Shown here piece after piece: positions 1-12,462 of a stretch of 64,000 nucleotides of DNA (positions are counted from its first letter, which is position 1; each line of letters starts with the position of its first letter). The stretch is from Elmis aenea (taxonomy: Eukaryota > Arthropoda > Insecta > Coleoptera > Elmidae): NCBI GenBank assembly GCA_947652605.1, contig OX393582.1, positions 12,672,544 through 12,736,543 of the forward strand, read 5' to 3'. The position numbers and the translations under genes were made by a program. A model generated the notes under the pieces. That model saw only the letters and a program-made list of their open reading frames with translations. It did not search any database and had not been told where the DNA came from.

Positions 1-524
1 TTGCTGAAACCGACGAGAATGCTAAAACATGCTTTTCTCATTTATATCCTGTATAATCTTTCAAATGTATTTAATTTCGTTGTTAATAAATATTTTGCAG
101 CATGGGCAAAAATGTTTGCTATTAATGGGCCTGTGAGTTAATTTTTTTTTTTTTAAGAAATAATGCAGACGTAGGTATATCAAATCGACGTATATTGGTA
201 AATGACTATCCTTTTTAGTTCTTTATAGTAAATAGAATTTAATTTGTAATAACATTGTGTTAAGAATTTTAAATGGAACTTAAAATGCAACGTTTTGGTA
301 TTTAATGATTTTTTTTATACGGTTCCAGGTGTATATTTTCTATTTCCTTAAAGAAGCATCAGATGAAGCCACAATCCACCATGGGCTGACTTATATCTCC
401 TATAGCTATCAACTTTTCTCTAACCTTTTTGTCTATGCATATCTTACATTCGAAATTTAATGCTTTTCTATTAGTGGAAACTTTTAAACAAAGCTCTAAT
501 AAATCTAGATTGTTAAAGGAAAGT

Positions 525-730
525 GATGTCAATAGGGCCAAAGTCATCCCAAGCTTCAAAGCTAATTTGCACGGAGTCATTCTTCGGTTAGTCTTTACGA
601 GCTCATCGGCCCGCGAAATCGTCACATCATTGACCATGATTTCTGACCTTTCTTTGTGCGTTTCATTTTCCATTTGCCCACGTTCCTTCTTGAATGATTT
701 ACACCATTTGAACACTAAAGTGAGTGACAA
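525..730 (-). pseudogene. Mariner transposase N-terminal remnant
   Basis: The minus frame reads VFKWCKSFKKERGQ, then ADELVKTNRRMTPCKLALKL. This is the helix-turn-helix part of mariner/SETMAR-type transposases (family pattern: FxWxKxFKEGRE, then ELVxxDRRLT). Similarity fades below about 525 and no catalytic DDE region follows, so this is a decayed fragment. Confidence 0.6.
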
Positions 731-1533
731 GATTCCTCAAACTTTCCTTGAATGAATTTCATGCCCTTTCAAACTATTCTCAGATAGAAAGTTAATATTA
801 AGGTGTTACTTCTCTGACATAGATACCTGTGCGGAGATATCGCCTTTCTTACTTGGTTGGGAGTTGTAACAGCAACCAAACAATTGTTATCGAATAAATC
901 TTCGAACATTAACCAAATAAACTTGCAATTAAGATACTATACACTATGTTTTTGAAAACGAAAAAAATATCAAGACAACATTACTTTGATTTCAAAGCAC
1001 AAATAAACAAAAATATGTTTAAAGATTTTTGTCGATGGATAATTTTTTTTTCACTTTAAATCTTTGAAGTGAACAATTCTTACAAAAGAATCCTAGATCT
1101 AATTTTAAACAGTTTATTGTCTAAATATATGATATTTTCAGTTGAAAAATCAGAGAATACTGCATCATCAATAGACTTTCATTTTATGAACGAATTACTT
1201 TCATTTCATAACATATGTTATAGTTGGCGTCAATATACAGGGTGTCCCAAAAATCATTGCCACGTTGGTACACACTTTTATTTTTTGATAATACCGACAA
1301 AAATATATAGCTAGCTGACGATGCTTTATAAAATTGCATAAGATTAATTGGAATTTTTTAATGCAAATTAATTAGCTGTTCTTTAGTTTATTTCTAGCAA
1401 AGGGCACTATAATGGCTTCGAGTCAAAATCGGTAGCATATTTCTAATATAAACGTTTTAATACTTTTGTAAACCTTTTTGTGGAAAAACAATGTCGCGTA
1501 TCAGATGTCCATAAAGGTTGAATTTTACATATA

Positions 1534-2107
1534 CAGAGTGGTCCACATAGAACGGCTACGTTGGGATCTCGTAAACGATAATAGCTACAAAAAAGCTTAG
1601 ACCATACAAATTTTTCCACTTTCTGAGACCTATTCAGTGATGCTTTAATGTTTTAAAAACAGTTCCATGGCACGCTAGATAATAAATAAGTATCAAAATG
1701 AGCATTATTTTAAAATCGTTTATAACTAGGTTATACTTAATGGTACAAACGAATTTTTGAAGATTCATGGCACTCTTTAGCTTTATAGGGACCTTCTAAT
1801 CAGTGTTATTTGTTTTTAACCTAAATATCAAAATAAATACATTAAACATTGTATTATTAAAAAGAGGAAAAAATATTTCTTTTTCATGAGGTCATAGCCA
1901 ACTATGGTTCAAAAAAGATATTAAAGATTAAAAAAAAATGCACATTTTGTTTTTTTTTGTTATCTAGCATGCTATGGAACTTTTTTAAAACATTTAAGCA
2001 TTACTGAATAGGTGACAGTAAAGGGGACAATTTTTCTAATTTAATCTTCTTTACACCTCTTCAGTTTACGAGATCACAATGGTGGCTCTTCTATGTGAAC
2101 CACCCTG
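1534..2107. mobile_element. Non-autonomous CAGGGTG-type TIR element, 574 bp
   Basis: Ends read TA|CAGAGTGGTCCACATAG and CTATGTGAACCACCCTG|TA, giving a TA target duplication typical of Tc1/mariner-type insertion. Inside is the sequence around GTTCCATGGCACGCTAGATA that recurs in the elements at 34277, 44098 and 52423 and in a fragment near 11500-11700. No coding sequence is visible. Confidence 0.75.
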
Positions 2108-2237
2108 TATAAAAATTAGTGCGAAACTGTCATATGTTATTTGAATATCTGTTTTTTTGTTAATAATTCAGGCAAAACAATTAATGATACAAGTTTCTTC
2201 AAACGTTCTAATTTTCATTTTTTTTTTAAATAATTAC

Positions 2238-5200
2238 CCAAACATAAGTATTTAGCGTAAGCTCAGCAAACTTTCCAGCTGTAAAAACTATGGGCTTCTG
2301 ACTTCTCCGCATTATATACAGCAGTTCCTTCTGATACCGAATATCGGCTCCAACAAAGTTAGTCTCAAAGCAAGCCTTTGCAACTTTTGTACTTTCGGTT
2401 GCCACTTCGTTGCTCCAGTAGCAGTACATAAATATCTGAAATCCAATTCCTGGTACAAATATTAGATCTTGAAGGCATCGAAAATCCCACAATGGAAACT
2501 AAAATTTTAATAAACTTGTGTCACATTTGTTAAATTTATTAACCTTGACTGAATATAATACAGGTGCGCTCAATTCCCTTGTCAACTATAGGTACATAAT
2601 GGTCACCCGATGACGTGTTTCTGGGACCGATTTGCAGCATTCAGCTCATTTCGCTACTGGCAATTGCAGCGTAAATAAATTATGTATTTGACTAATTTCA
2701 TTGATTCTTTACCCAATATGGTTACGTATATTTATAATTTATTTTTAACCCACTGCTGGTCGCAATATGGCCTGTAAGATACACAACGCCTTTATTGCAT
2801 TTTAACTTTTTTTTAAATATTTTTTCATAGGGAATCTTACCTCGCTCAACTTCCCTTTATTCAGACAAAATAAACGGTACCTAATTAAAAATTAGTAGTC
2901 AAATAATCTGTGCTCAGTGGATGGCTGGTAAAGCAGCCTAGCGAGTAATCGGAAGATCGTGGGTTCGAATCCCGAGGCCGTCTGTCATCGTAGGGGTTTC
3001 AGGTGGTTTTTTCTCTACCTACTTTAGGCAAATGCTGTGACGGTGCTTCCACATACTCTTACCTAACCCACCCTATCCTTGTTCCCCTCATTCTTCACTC
3101 CACTAACACTAATAACCTCAGCAGTTGAAGTGTCATTAAACCCACAACAAAAAACTGTGAGATATATTGAGACCAATGACGCAATAATTTTTTCTCTTTT
3201 TATTGGTTTGTCTAATTGTAGTTTATCATAATAACGGGTAATTTTAGAAAGCCTGAGATGATAACTTTTTACAATCAGACCAAATCTGGTGTGAATGTGG
3301 TTGATAATGTGTGTGAAAGTTATATTGTTTCTCTGAACACTAGGCGTTAGCCGATGATAATTTTTGCTTATTGTATTACATTTTAAAATATATTCTGTGC
3401 AACTGTACACGTGTACACAGGTCTGAATAGAGAACAGTCATTTAAAAGCTTTATTCTTTATTTATTTTGGTTTGTTGTAAACAAAATGTTACTCGATGAT
3501 ACAGAACAACTAACGCATCTCCGGGATGCATTGCGACCAACCAAGGTTTTAAAAAATTTACTTCTTTCGTTTGTTTTGTTAAAGCTGATTGAGCTTCCCT
3601 GTGTTATACAATACTTTTTTATGAACTGATAAAAATGGAATAGTTAAACATGGGTTTTGTGTGTACATTTCACTGTAAAATTTTTTAGGGAACTACTTAC
3701 CAAAGAAGCATGGTACATACTAAAACAAAGTAAACCCAAAGTTCCAATAAACACGGTTAAGATAAGTTTGTTAAAAAAATTCTCAAACTGCCCCGCCATT
3801 TTTATAATAACCAACTGATAATGAATCGCTTCTTTTAAAGTTTCTTGTAGATACTTCCATGGAATCTTCGCCATATCGAATTGACAATTTTCCAACTTTT
3901 CAAGAATACCCGGTTCTAATTCATCTTCTTCCTAAAATAACCAAGTTCCGGTAACAAGGTAAAAAAAATTATTTTTGCATCACCTGTACGAATTTTGTAT
4001 AAGCGTGTATTGGAATTCGTCGTATAAAATTTTGCAGAATTTTAAACTGAACGCTTGTGTGAGCTAGTACACTCACTAGTACTAGATCTGAAGAAACGAT
4101 TAAACCTGCCAAGACAGTGACGCTGAGGGTTTGATAAAACCATGCGAGTTCGTAATTAGGGCTGATTGTTACGTTGACCAAGTTTATATGTCCAAATGGA
4201 AACATCCAGTCGTTGTAATCATCACTCAAAATTCGTTTGGTGATTGTACCAATAGCTCCAGTGCTGATTATTGCGGCTGCTGCTCCCCAATAAACGTATG
4301 TCTATAATTAAAAAAATAGTTATTCACCTAACAAGAACGAAAAGTAGTACTTTACTGAATGAGCCAAGGTGGTCCTGAAAGCATACGAGTCCAGTAAAGA
4401 CACCTTACGAAGAATATTTTTCTCTGTTTCTGTTCAGAAAATCTGTTGTTTGCGATTAATTTTTAGGCTAGAAAATACATATTTACTGCCCTAGGCCAGA
4501 AAGTAACTTTTTGCTATGGTACTAACAACACTTTACCGGACTAGGCCGGAAAGTGGCTGGTTGCCATAGTGATGTTGTTTTATTGATTTGCGCTGTCAAA
4601 CTAGCGACATTATACAACCAAGCAAATTTTCACCTGTAGTTTGTTAAGTTATTGTTTAATTTTGTATGGTGACAATAGTGAATTTGATGTCAGATGTAGA
4701 AAAAATATTGTACGTATTATACCCGGAAAGTCTTTACTGAACTCGTATGCTTTCAGGACTCGCCTACGGCTCGTCCCAAAACTGTCTACTCGTCCAGTAG
4801 AGACACATTACGGGTATGTTACGTACAATATTTTCTCTGCGTCCGCCATCGACACCAAAATCACTATCGTCACCATCCATAATTAAAAAATAACTTAACG
4901 CTTGTTCAACAAAACAATTCATCATCATGGCAACAAACTACTATCCGACCTAGGCCGGTAAAGACAACTCATTGCCATGGCAACCAGTTACTTTCTGGCC
5001 CAGGCCAGTAAAGATATATTTTTCAGTCCAAAAATTGATCGGAAACAACTTATTTTCTGGACAGACGCAGAATAAAGTTATTATGTACACGGTTTTGCTT
5101 TAAACCAGAGGTCCCCAAATTTTTTTGTCTCGTGAACCACTTGCCATGTTTTTCGGTTTTGGGTAGACCACCCTGCTCATCTGATATTGATTTTTTGCAA

Positions 5201-8200
5201 ATTCATTAAGTTTTTTTTTCAAAATAAAAACTTAACACGCAGAGAAAATAAAAACGTACGCGGGCGGAGCTGCGGGCAACTGCTAGTTTATAATAATTCT
5301 CAAACAGTTTCATATATCAGAAAATATACTTAATAACTTAAATTTTAATGTAATTTTTCTTCACGTTTCATGATTTTACTTCATAGGTACTTTAATATTT
5401 TATGTAAATAGTAACATGGGCGTCCGCAGAAATTTTTCCAGGGGGGGTCAAGGTATAGAGACAAACAATAATATACAGGGTGAGTCACGACGGACGCGTC
5501 GGAGTTTTATGGCGACACGGTTTACATTTTCCAATTTCTGTCGCTGTTAGATTATGTAAGTCAATAAGGGCTACATTTTAAAAATATTTTCAAACATACA
5601 GGGTGCTCCAAAAAAGAGTGGCATATCAAAGTTATCCTTTTTCTCATGGAACACCCTGTATATTTTTACATTTTTGGATTCCTCTTTAAATTTAATTTAA
5701 AAAATGTAAAAGGTTATATGGGTCTAAAGTCAACCGTTCTCGTGAAAATTGCATTTACATGAAAATACAGTATTTTCAAAAATTTTCAACATTTGGAAAC
5801 TTTGAGAAGTCTGAAGAAATTCGCTTATAGATAAGATTGACAATAGATTATGTAACACTTTGCACCACCTACATTTTTAAAATATTATACAGGGCGTTTT
5901 TTACGCTTGGTCAAACTTGTGAAACTTTAAACATCGATAACTCATTTTTTTTTAAATACAACCCCCTATATTTTTTTACACCGTCTTATAGAAAATTTAA
6001 TTCTCTTTCGAAAACATTGATACTGTTTTACACCTAAAATTGATATTTTCCGAGATATCGCGATTTTATTGTTAATTATTAGGGCAAAGTAATATTTTCG
6101 AGTAGGCTATGAAGGTAGACAGCGGTAATTTGAAGCAATTGAAAAAAAGAACAAGAAAGGTTTAGTTTTATCTTTTGCCTACGCATTTTTGACATTTTTT
6201 ATAATGAAGAGCAATCTCACGTTTAAATCGAGATTTCTTAAAATGATTTTTTATGCATTTATTTATTGGACCAGTGTGATAAGATGATTACTAAATCCTA
6301 TAAACCATTTTTTTGTATGTTTATAATACGACACTCGGTTCTACCAAAATGTCTGCTTAAATTCTGGTTCCACGCATTTTGCAAACATTGTGTTTTATAC
6401 AGTGTGCACAATGTTTAATGTAAATAAGTGTATATGGTATGTTAACTAAAATACAAATACACAGAAAATATTTCAAATTGGGACCGTAGTAACTTTAATT
6501 GAACATTTATAAAAATATTTCTAGTGATAACTAAAATGTATGTAATAATAATTCAAAAACAAAATTTAACAGCCGATTACAATAAATGTTCAACATGACG
6601 ACCATCCTCTTTAATACACATTGTGATCCTCTTTTCAAGTGAACGTTTTACATTACGCAACAAATTAGGAGTGATTGTCTCAAAAGTTTTTGAATTATTA
6701 TTACATACATTAATCATTAGAAATATTTTTATAAATGTTCAATTAAAGTTACCACGGTTCCAATTTGAAATATTTTCTGTGTATTTATATTTTAGTTAAC
6801 ACACCATAAACACTTACTTACATTAAACATTGTGCACACTGTTTAAAACACAATGTTTGCAAAATGCATGGAACCAGAATTTAAGCAAAGACATTTTGGT
6901 AGAACCGAGTGTCGTGTTATAAACATACAAAAAAATGGTTTTTAGGATTTAGTAATCATCTTATCACACTGGTCCAATAAATAAATGCATAAAAAATCAT
7001 TTTAAGAAATCTCGATTTAAACGTGAGATTGCTCTTCATTATAAAAAATGTCAAAAATGCGTAGGCAAAAGATAAAACTAAACCTTTCTTGTTCTTTTTT
7101 TCAATTGTTTTAAATTACCGCTGTCTACCTTCATAGCCTACTCGAAAATATTACTTTGCCCTAATAATTAACAATAAAATCGCGATATCTCGGAAAATAT
7201 TAATTTTAGGTATAAAACAGTATCAATGATTTCGAAAGAGAATTAAATTTTCTATAAGACGGTGTAAAAAAATATAGGGGGTTGTATTTAAAAAAAAATG
7301 AGTTATCGATGTTTAAAGTTTCACAAGTTTGACCAAGCGTAAAAAACGCCCTGTATAATATTTTAAAAATGTAGGTGGTGCAAAGTGTTACATAATATAT
7401 TGTCAATCTTATCTTCAAGCGAATTTCTTCAGACTTCTCAAAGTTTCCAAATGTTGAAAATTTTTGAAAGTACTGCATTTTCATGAAAATGCAATTTTCA
7501 CGAGAACGGTTGACTTTCGACCCATATGACCTTATACATTTTTTGAATTAAATTTAAGGAGGAATCCAAAAATGTAAAAATATACAGGGTGTTCCATAAG
7601 AAAAAGTATAACTTTGATATGCCACTCTTTTTTGGAGCACCCTGTATGTTTGAAAATATTTTTAAAATGTAGCCCTTATTGACTTACATAATTTAACAGC
7701 GACAGAAATTGGAAAATATGAAGCGTTTCGCCATAAAACTCCGACGCGTCCGTCGTGACTCACCCTGTATATAAATTGTAATTTAATTTTTTAATTTTTG
7801 TGAGTTGTTTTTACAAGTACTACTTCTACTCCATTCCAGGGGAGGGCAAGTGCCCCGTTCGCTCCCCCCCCCCTGCGGACGACGGTGGATAGTTATACGT
7901 CTTTATATTATAAGGTAGTAATATGTAAGTAAATAGGTACTGTCTGTGTATGTGGAATATTCCATTCAAGGAATGCCAAAATTAAGGTCACTATCGTTGA
8001 CCCCCATTTTCATTTCATGGACCCCCAATTTTTTTTTCCTTTCACATGGACCCCTTGCAGGTCGTCGTCGACCCCTGGGGGTCAATATAGACCACTTTGG
8101 GAATCACTGCTTTAAACTAATAGCTTGTTTAAAAATACTTTTGAAAAAAAAAAACAGATAAAACCCTGATTTTAGCCATATTTTTATTATTTTAATTACC

Positions 8201-10098
8201 ACTACTATTATCAAATCTATTTACTTATGTCAACAATAATTTATTTCAAAACGACAAGAGCTTTAACTTTCGGTCAGTTATGACTTTGATAAATTCAATT
8301 CAATTAGATCGCCATTATTTTCATGAAATTATAAGATAAAATGATAAAACTGTTAGTTATTTAAATCAATATGGATTTTACAATACTTTATTCATACCAT
8401 GTATGGCGAAATAAATTTACAGACAGGCCAAAAAAATCTACTTCTAAACTGTACTAGTCACAAAATCACAACAAATGTAATATACCGGGATGCGCAAAAG
8501 TATGGAAACAGACAAATCTAAAATACTGTTGCACCGATAACAATGCAATGTTGTTTCTAAGCGTTATGATACTTTTCGAATTCGATGAAAATATTAAGGT
8601 TGCAATGCGACTTCCGGTTCAACCGGAAACGGACTCAAACTTTAAAATTTTAAACAAAACACCTAGTATATTTTTACATTTTTAGATTCCTCTTAAAATT
8701 TACTTTAAAAAATGTACATGGTTATGAGTCTAAAATTAACGATTTCCGTAAAATTTACATTATTGTGAAAATTTTTAGCGATTCAGCACTTTCAGTTTTT
8801 AATAACATTTAAATTCTTCAAAAAGGTAGTAGAATTTCATTTGAAAACTAAGCTATTATTTGTCTTAGATTGGATGTAACATTTTTGGAAAAAAATTGGT
8901 GTGAAACTATAAAATTTTTGAAATAAAAGTTTAATTAAGTCTAAAACAGTATTTTTATTAAAAAAAAATAAATCTGTCTTACGGGAACCTGTTAAAATAC
9001 ATGTACTGATTTTGCCGAGTTTTAGATTCAAATTATTTTATAATTTATATGTTTTCACAAAAAAACTTGATAAACTATTTAAGTCAATGTTTCTTAATCT
9101 TTTCTATTTCCAATTTTATTTCGTTTCCCGTTTTTATAGCAATTTTTATTATTCCAATCCTCTTGTCGTGCTAAAACACTTTTTGTTTTATTTCTTAACA
9201 GTATATCATGAATCGTATGGCGAATCGCGCTACTTGAAAGCCTTAGTCTGCGTTTTCATTACAAGCGTATTCGCGCGAATGAGCCTCGCGCGTACGCGTC
9301 TGTATTCGCGCGACTGAAACAAACCAATGCAAGCATATAAGAGCGGTTATACTACAAGCGAGAATTCGCCCGAAACCACTCTCATATGCTTGCATTGGTT
9401 TTTTGATTCGCGCGTATACGGACGCATACGCGCGAAGCTCTTTCGCGCGAATACGGCTGTACTGTAACCGCAGCCTTTCCAAGTAAATAAACATTTCAAG
9501 TAAAATACCTCAAATTTCGAGTTTTCTAAAAATAACCCGGCATTTATGAAACATGGGCTTTCAGATTCTACAAAGCTATCAAGCAACGAATAAACCAACA
9601 AAGATTAAACTGAGCGTATTAATTTAAATTACTACCTGCAGACTCGTAGCGGTAATGCATTCTCTGATCATTCTTTCTTCCAGCGGTCCCCCTCTTTTTA
9701 AATTAGGAACAAATATGCCTTTATGTAAATCCTCCAGGATCTTACCCACCTTGATACGGTTGTACAAAATAACCGATACTTTCGAAATACCTGCAAATAA
9801 ATCATACAACCTTAAGAAAATTCACAAACAAGTCGATTATTATATTACCGAGAATATGATTAAAGGTGTAACTGAGAATGCTACTGGCCACCTCCAAATC
9901 GTTCGCGTATTGATACAACTGTATTATTTCCAGCACTGTATATATATAAGCAGCAATGAGAAGCACAAAAGCAGAATACATTTTGTAGAAGAAAGATTCG
10001 TTTCCTGTAAAGGATATTCCCAGACATTTCAGCATTGTTTTGGGCTTGATAAAATAATCAGGCAGAGGAGAATTCCAAGACCGCGTCACTTCAGTCAT
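2238..10098 (-). CDS. Odorant receptor (7tm_6), tandem copy A, last exon not found
   Basis: Insect odorant receptor: a seven-pass membrane protein that forms an odorant-gated cation channel with Orco in sensory dendrites. Five exons join in frame with GT-AG sites: 9849-10098, 9636-9790, 3984-4301, 3701-3931 and 2238-2498, giving 405 residues. Exon 1 starts at the ATG at 10098, with an in-frame stop two codons upstream, and reads MTEVTRSW, then LKCLGISFTG and the first membrane segments. Exon 3 holds ISPNYELAWFYQ and a long hydrophobic run. Exon 5 holds IFMYCYWSNEV, KACFETNFVGADIR and RSQKPIVFTAGKF, the usual C-terminal receptor motifs. Exons 2, 3 and 5 have exactly the lengths of copies B and C. 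The final exon of about 20 codons was not seen between 1 and 2237, so it is lost or lies beyond the window. The intron from 4302 to 9635 is swollen by a hAT element and palindromes. Confidence 0.9.
2908..3156 (+). mobile_element. tRNA-derived SINE in intron 4 of receptor A
   Basis: TGCTCAGTGG at 2911 resembles a pol III A box. GGGTTCGAATCCC at 2961-2973 is a perfect B box with tRNA T-arm symmetry. A unique body of about 170 bp follows and ends in ACAACAAAAAA. The spacing and the non-tRNA body fit a tRNA-derived SINE, antisense to the receptor. The exact ends are uncertain. Confidence 0.7.
4435..5059. mobile_element. Palindromic TIR element, 625 bp
   Basis: The left arm starts CAGAAAATCTGTTGTTTGCG and includes GCCCTAGGCCAGAAAGTAAC. 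The right arm repeats both in inverse (TTACTTTCTGGCCCAGGCC, CGGAAACAACTTATTTTCTG). The middle holds a second inverted pair around TATTGTACGTA. No gene. It lies in the 5.3 kb intron of receptor A, 133 bp upstream of exon 3. Confidence 0.65.
6400..6841. mobile_element. Tc1/mariner-like deletion derivative inside the palindrome
   Basis: Ends read TA|CAGTGTGCACAATG and CATTGTGCACACTG, with inverted arms of about 170 bp containing the pair ATGTATGTAATAATAATTC. Between the arms lies only the end of a transposase frame (6577-6699). Confidence 0.75.
6577..6699 (-). pseudogene. Transposase C-terminal remnant
   Basis: The minus frame reads TITPNLLRNVKRSLEKRI, then CIKEDGRHVEHLL and a stop. This matches the tail found on insect Tc1/mariner-related transposases (pattern: ITPEMLRNVRxSFxxRLxxCIxxxGGHFEHLL). 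The catalytic core is absent, so it cannot be active. Confidence 0.7.
9232..9483. mobile_element. Palindromic GC-rich MITE
   Basis: An island rich in TTCGCGCGAA words in AT-rich DNA. The left part runs CTTGAAAGCCTTAGTCTGCG to CGTATTCGCGCG; the right part inverts it (CGCGCGAATACGGCTGTAC to GCAGCCTTTCCAAG). It lies 153 bp from exon 2 of receptor A, in the intron. The superfamily is not clear. Confidence 0.6.
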
Positions 10099-10733
10099 TG
10101 TTTAGAGTTTGCGTTTTACTATTCTGATGCAATTTGTGTCGCCTCTAATATAGCAGTCCGAGTAATACATAAATAATCAGTTAAACGCAGAAGGGCATTG
10201 TAATTTCGAGTACAAAACTGCGACTATTAATTACAATTATGTGATAATTGGAAAAGTTTTGAATGTAACATTACTCGTTTTAATTTTATATTAATTTTTT
10301 AACTGAATTTTCTTCTTTGCATTTAATTAAAGTTAATTGAGCACCAATTAAAAAAACCGTTTCATTTCGATTTTCATTTTCCATTTATTATTCTCCTCAA
10401 TTGTTCTGTTTCTATTCGTGTAGCAGTTTTGATTTGTGCTAGTCTTATTAATTAATTTTATTATTACGTACGGCAAAAAAAAAAGCTATAAAACAGTAGT
10501 GGTTGGTGTGTGCTTTTTATCCTTCATTGATTAACCATGTGCTCACCGTGGTCTGGCTGAACCAATTTCAAGTTTGTATGTATTATTCTCATAAAAAAAA
10601 TCTCGTAGGGACCTCATATTTCATGGTATCCTCTATGAACATGTATTTCGAAAGGTGATGGGTTAGACATGCAAAGTTGGTAGTCTCAAGCTATGCACCA
10701 CTGGTCTGGCTGGACCAGTGTACATTTTGTGTA

Positions 10734-11461
10734 CAGGGTGTCCCAATTATACACCGCCAAAAAGTAGGTGCATATTCCTGAGTGAAATCCGAAAATGTTT
10801 CCTTTCAAAGTTAGAGACCTCCAAAGTTGCAAGAAAAAAAAATCAAAAAATCGATTACGTCCTAGCCGTTTAAGCTAGAGCTATCAAACTTGGCCGAAAT
10901 GTTTAGGTGTTTCCCATTGACTTTGTGGGATAATTAGAAAAAAAACACGTAATTGGAAGTATGATTTATAGTCAGGTCATCCGCTTACCATGCTCAGAAT
11001 TTTTTTCTCTTGAATAAAATTGAAAATGTCATTCGTCTATAAGAAAGTACGACTTAAGAGAAAAAAAATCGTCCCTCTTTGTTTTTTGCTGTAAACGTAG
11101 CCGTTTTCGAGAAAATTAGCGCTAAAGATGCATCGACACACTCTGTTTATACACCTCAAATATTTTTTTTACTAAACTTAGTTGGCTAATGTCATGCTTG
11201 ACTTAAAGCTTGTTCGCCTGGTAAGCGGATAACCTGACTATAAATCATACTTCCAATTACGTGTTTTCTTTCTAATTATCCCACAAAGTCAATGGGAAAC
11301 ACCTAAACATTTCGGCCAAGTTTGATAGCTCGAGCTTCAACTTTGGAGGTCTCTTACTTTGAAAGAAAGCATTTTCGGACAACAAAATATTTGACAAATG
11401 GTCATCATTTTCACTCATGAATATGCACCTACTTTTTGGCGGTGTATAATGGGACACCCTG
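10734..11461. mobile_element. Palindromic CAGGGTG-type element, 728 bp
   Basis: Ends read TA|CAGGGTGTCCCAATTATACA and TGTATAATGGGACACCCTG|TA. The arms match for hundreds of bases in inverse, for example GCATATTCCTGAGTGAAA against CTCATGAATATGC, and ATCATACTTCCAATTACGTG on both sides. No gene. Confidence 0.8.
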
Positions 11462-11489
11462 TATGATTCTTCAAGTTTTCTCACTTATT

Positions 11490-11700
11490 ATCTTTTTTTT
11501 CGATAGTTTTAGTGTTTCTGAATCTCTGTTTAATAGCGATGAAAAAAATCTACATCTTTTTCTTGAAAAATATTTTTGTACCATCAAATACTACCGAGTT
11601 AGGTACTTACAAATTTTAATATTTTTTTTTGGAAATTATCTAGGGTGCCATGGAACTTTTTTAAAACATTAAAGTATCAGTGAATAGGTCTTAAAATTTT
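11490..11700. repeat. Partial copy of the 1534-family element
   Basis: AATATTTTTGTACCATCAAATAC and AGGGTGCCATGGAACTTTTT match the interior of the elements at 34277 and 44098. No ends are visible. A poly-A/AAAT tract follows at 11905-11955. Confidence 0.5.
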
Positions 11701-12379
11701 TGGCCATCTAAATCTCAAAAAAGTGTCCATGAATATTCAAAATATGATAGACTTGACCATTTGGTAGTGCATTTTAAGTGTCTTTTTTTAGTAGTCCAAA
11801 GTCCTATCGTCCTTATAAAAGGACGGCATTTCAAGTAACATTCTTACAAACTTTTTTTTCAAGTTAAAAGTGTTTTAAATTATCTAATTATCAAAGATAA
11901 CCCCAAAAAAAAAAAAAAAAAATAAATAAATAAAAAAAAAAAAAAAAAAAAAAAGTTTCAGGATTAACTGGGTTAAAGCCCGACTCCTGTTATACATTGG
12001 TGACTAAAAATATGCCCCCACTTGTGTCCTGTTTCACACTAGTGACACGTTGTTTCAATAAAAAAAATCCCTATCATTTCTTCGCGCCCCCATCTCGGAT
12101 ATTTGGTGCAACCTCATTGGACGCGCGTCCCACAAATTGAAAACCACAGCTTTACGGTAAATACAAAGGTTACGGATTAAAAAAAAATTACAGATAAACA
12201 TGTTGTTCCGTTGTGCTTAACATTATTTTAGGGGAAAAAAAGCTAAACTGACGTTATCGACTCAAATTTATGATAGAATAATAACGGTGAACAAAGCAAT
12301 TCAATATTTAAACAATTTTTCATATATTTATCTTTATCTCGCTTTCTAGTGTCGATTTTGGCTTCTTTTTCAAAAATCT

Positions 12380-12462
12380 TCATTTGAGCCTCTTACAACC
12401 ATTGCTTCCTTTACTTCGTGTCTCCAATTTCTTCTTGGTCGTCCTCTTCTTCTGGTATATGA
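12380..12462 (-). pseudogene. LINE reverse transcriptase C-terminal scrap
   Basis: The minus frame reads YTRRRGRPRRNWRHEVKEAM. This is the RGRPRxxW motif found near the C-terminus of RTE-type LINE polyproteins, also present in the LINE at 14879 (KRGRPRKNW). It is only about 28 codons long, next to a lone CAGGGTG end at 12519. Confidence 0.5.

Larger units (their letters stand above)
5476..7767. mobile_element. Long palindromic TIR element, 2.3 kb, copy 1
   Basis: Ends read TA|CAGGGTGAGTCACGACGG and CCGTCGTGACTCACCCTG|TA. The two arms are inverted copies of about 0.9 kb, seen in matching blocks such as GATATCGCGATTTTATTG near each inner end. Each arm contains a pair CAGGGTGCTCC...GGAACACCCTG, which looks like a smaller element duplicated with the arm. 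The centre carries a further insertion at 6400-6841. A related copy is at 56816-58634. Confidence 0.85.
5106..8109. mobile_element. hAT-like element with 8 bp target duplication
   Basis: The left end is CAGAGGTCCCCAAA; the right end, inverted, is CAGTGATTCCCAAAGTGG. Both are hAT-style tips. The flanks carry the exact 8 bp duplication CTTTAAAC at 5098-5105 and 8110-8117, the hallmark of hAT insertion. No transposase remains, and most of the 3.0 kb is the later palindromic insertion at 5476-7767. Confidence 0.85.

Noticed and set aside
1..40. Possible last exon of receptor A on the minus strand (TTTTAG then CATTCTCGTCGG, reading ILVGFS in one frame)
   Set aside because: Exon 5 ends in phase 0, and from that acceptor the phase-0 reading is HSRRFQQ, which does not resemble IMRASYS in copies B and C. 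The ILVGFS frame needs another acceptor that is not there.
101..135. Mini-exon on the plus strand between TTTGCAG and GTGAGT
   Set aside because: The splice-like borders are good, but there is no neighbouring exon or recognisable peptide; chance is likely in AT-rich DNA.
9624..10176. Plus-strand open frame of 173 codons
   Set aside because: It runs antisense over exons 1 and 2 of receptor A, whose minus-strand reading has the receptor motifs and splice sites.
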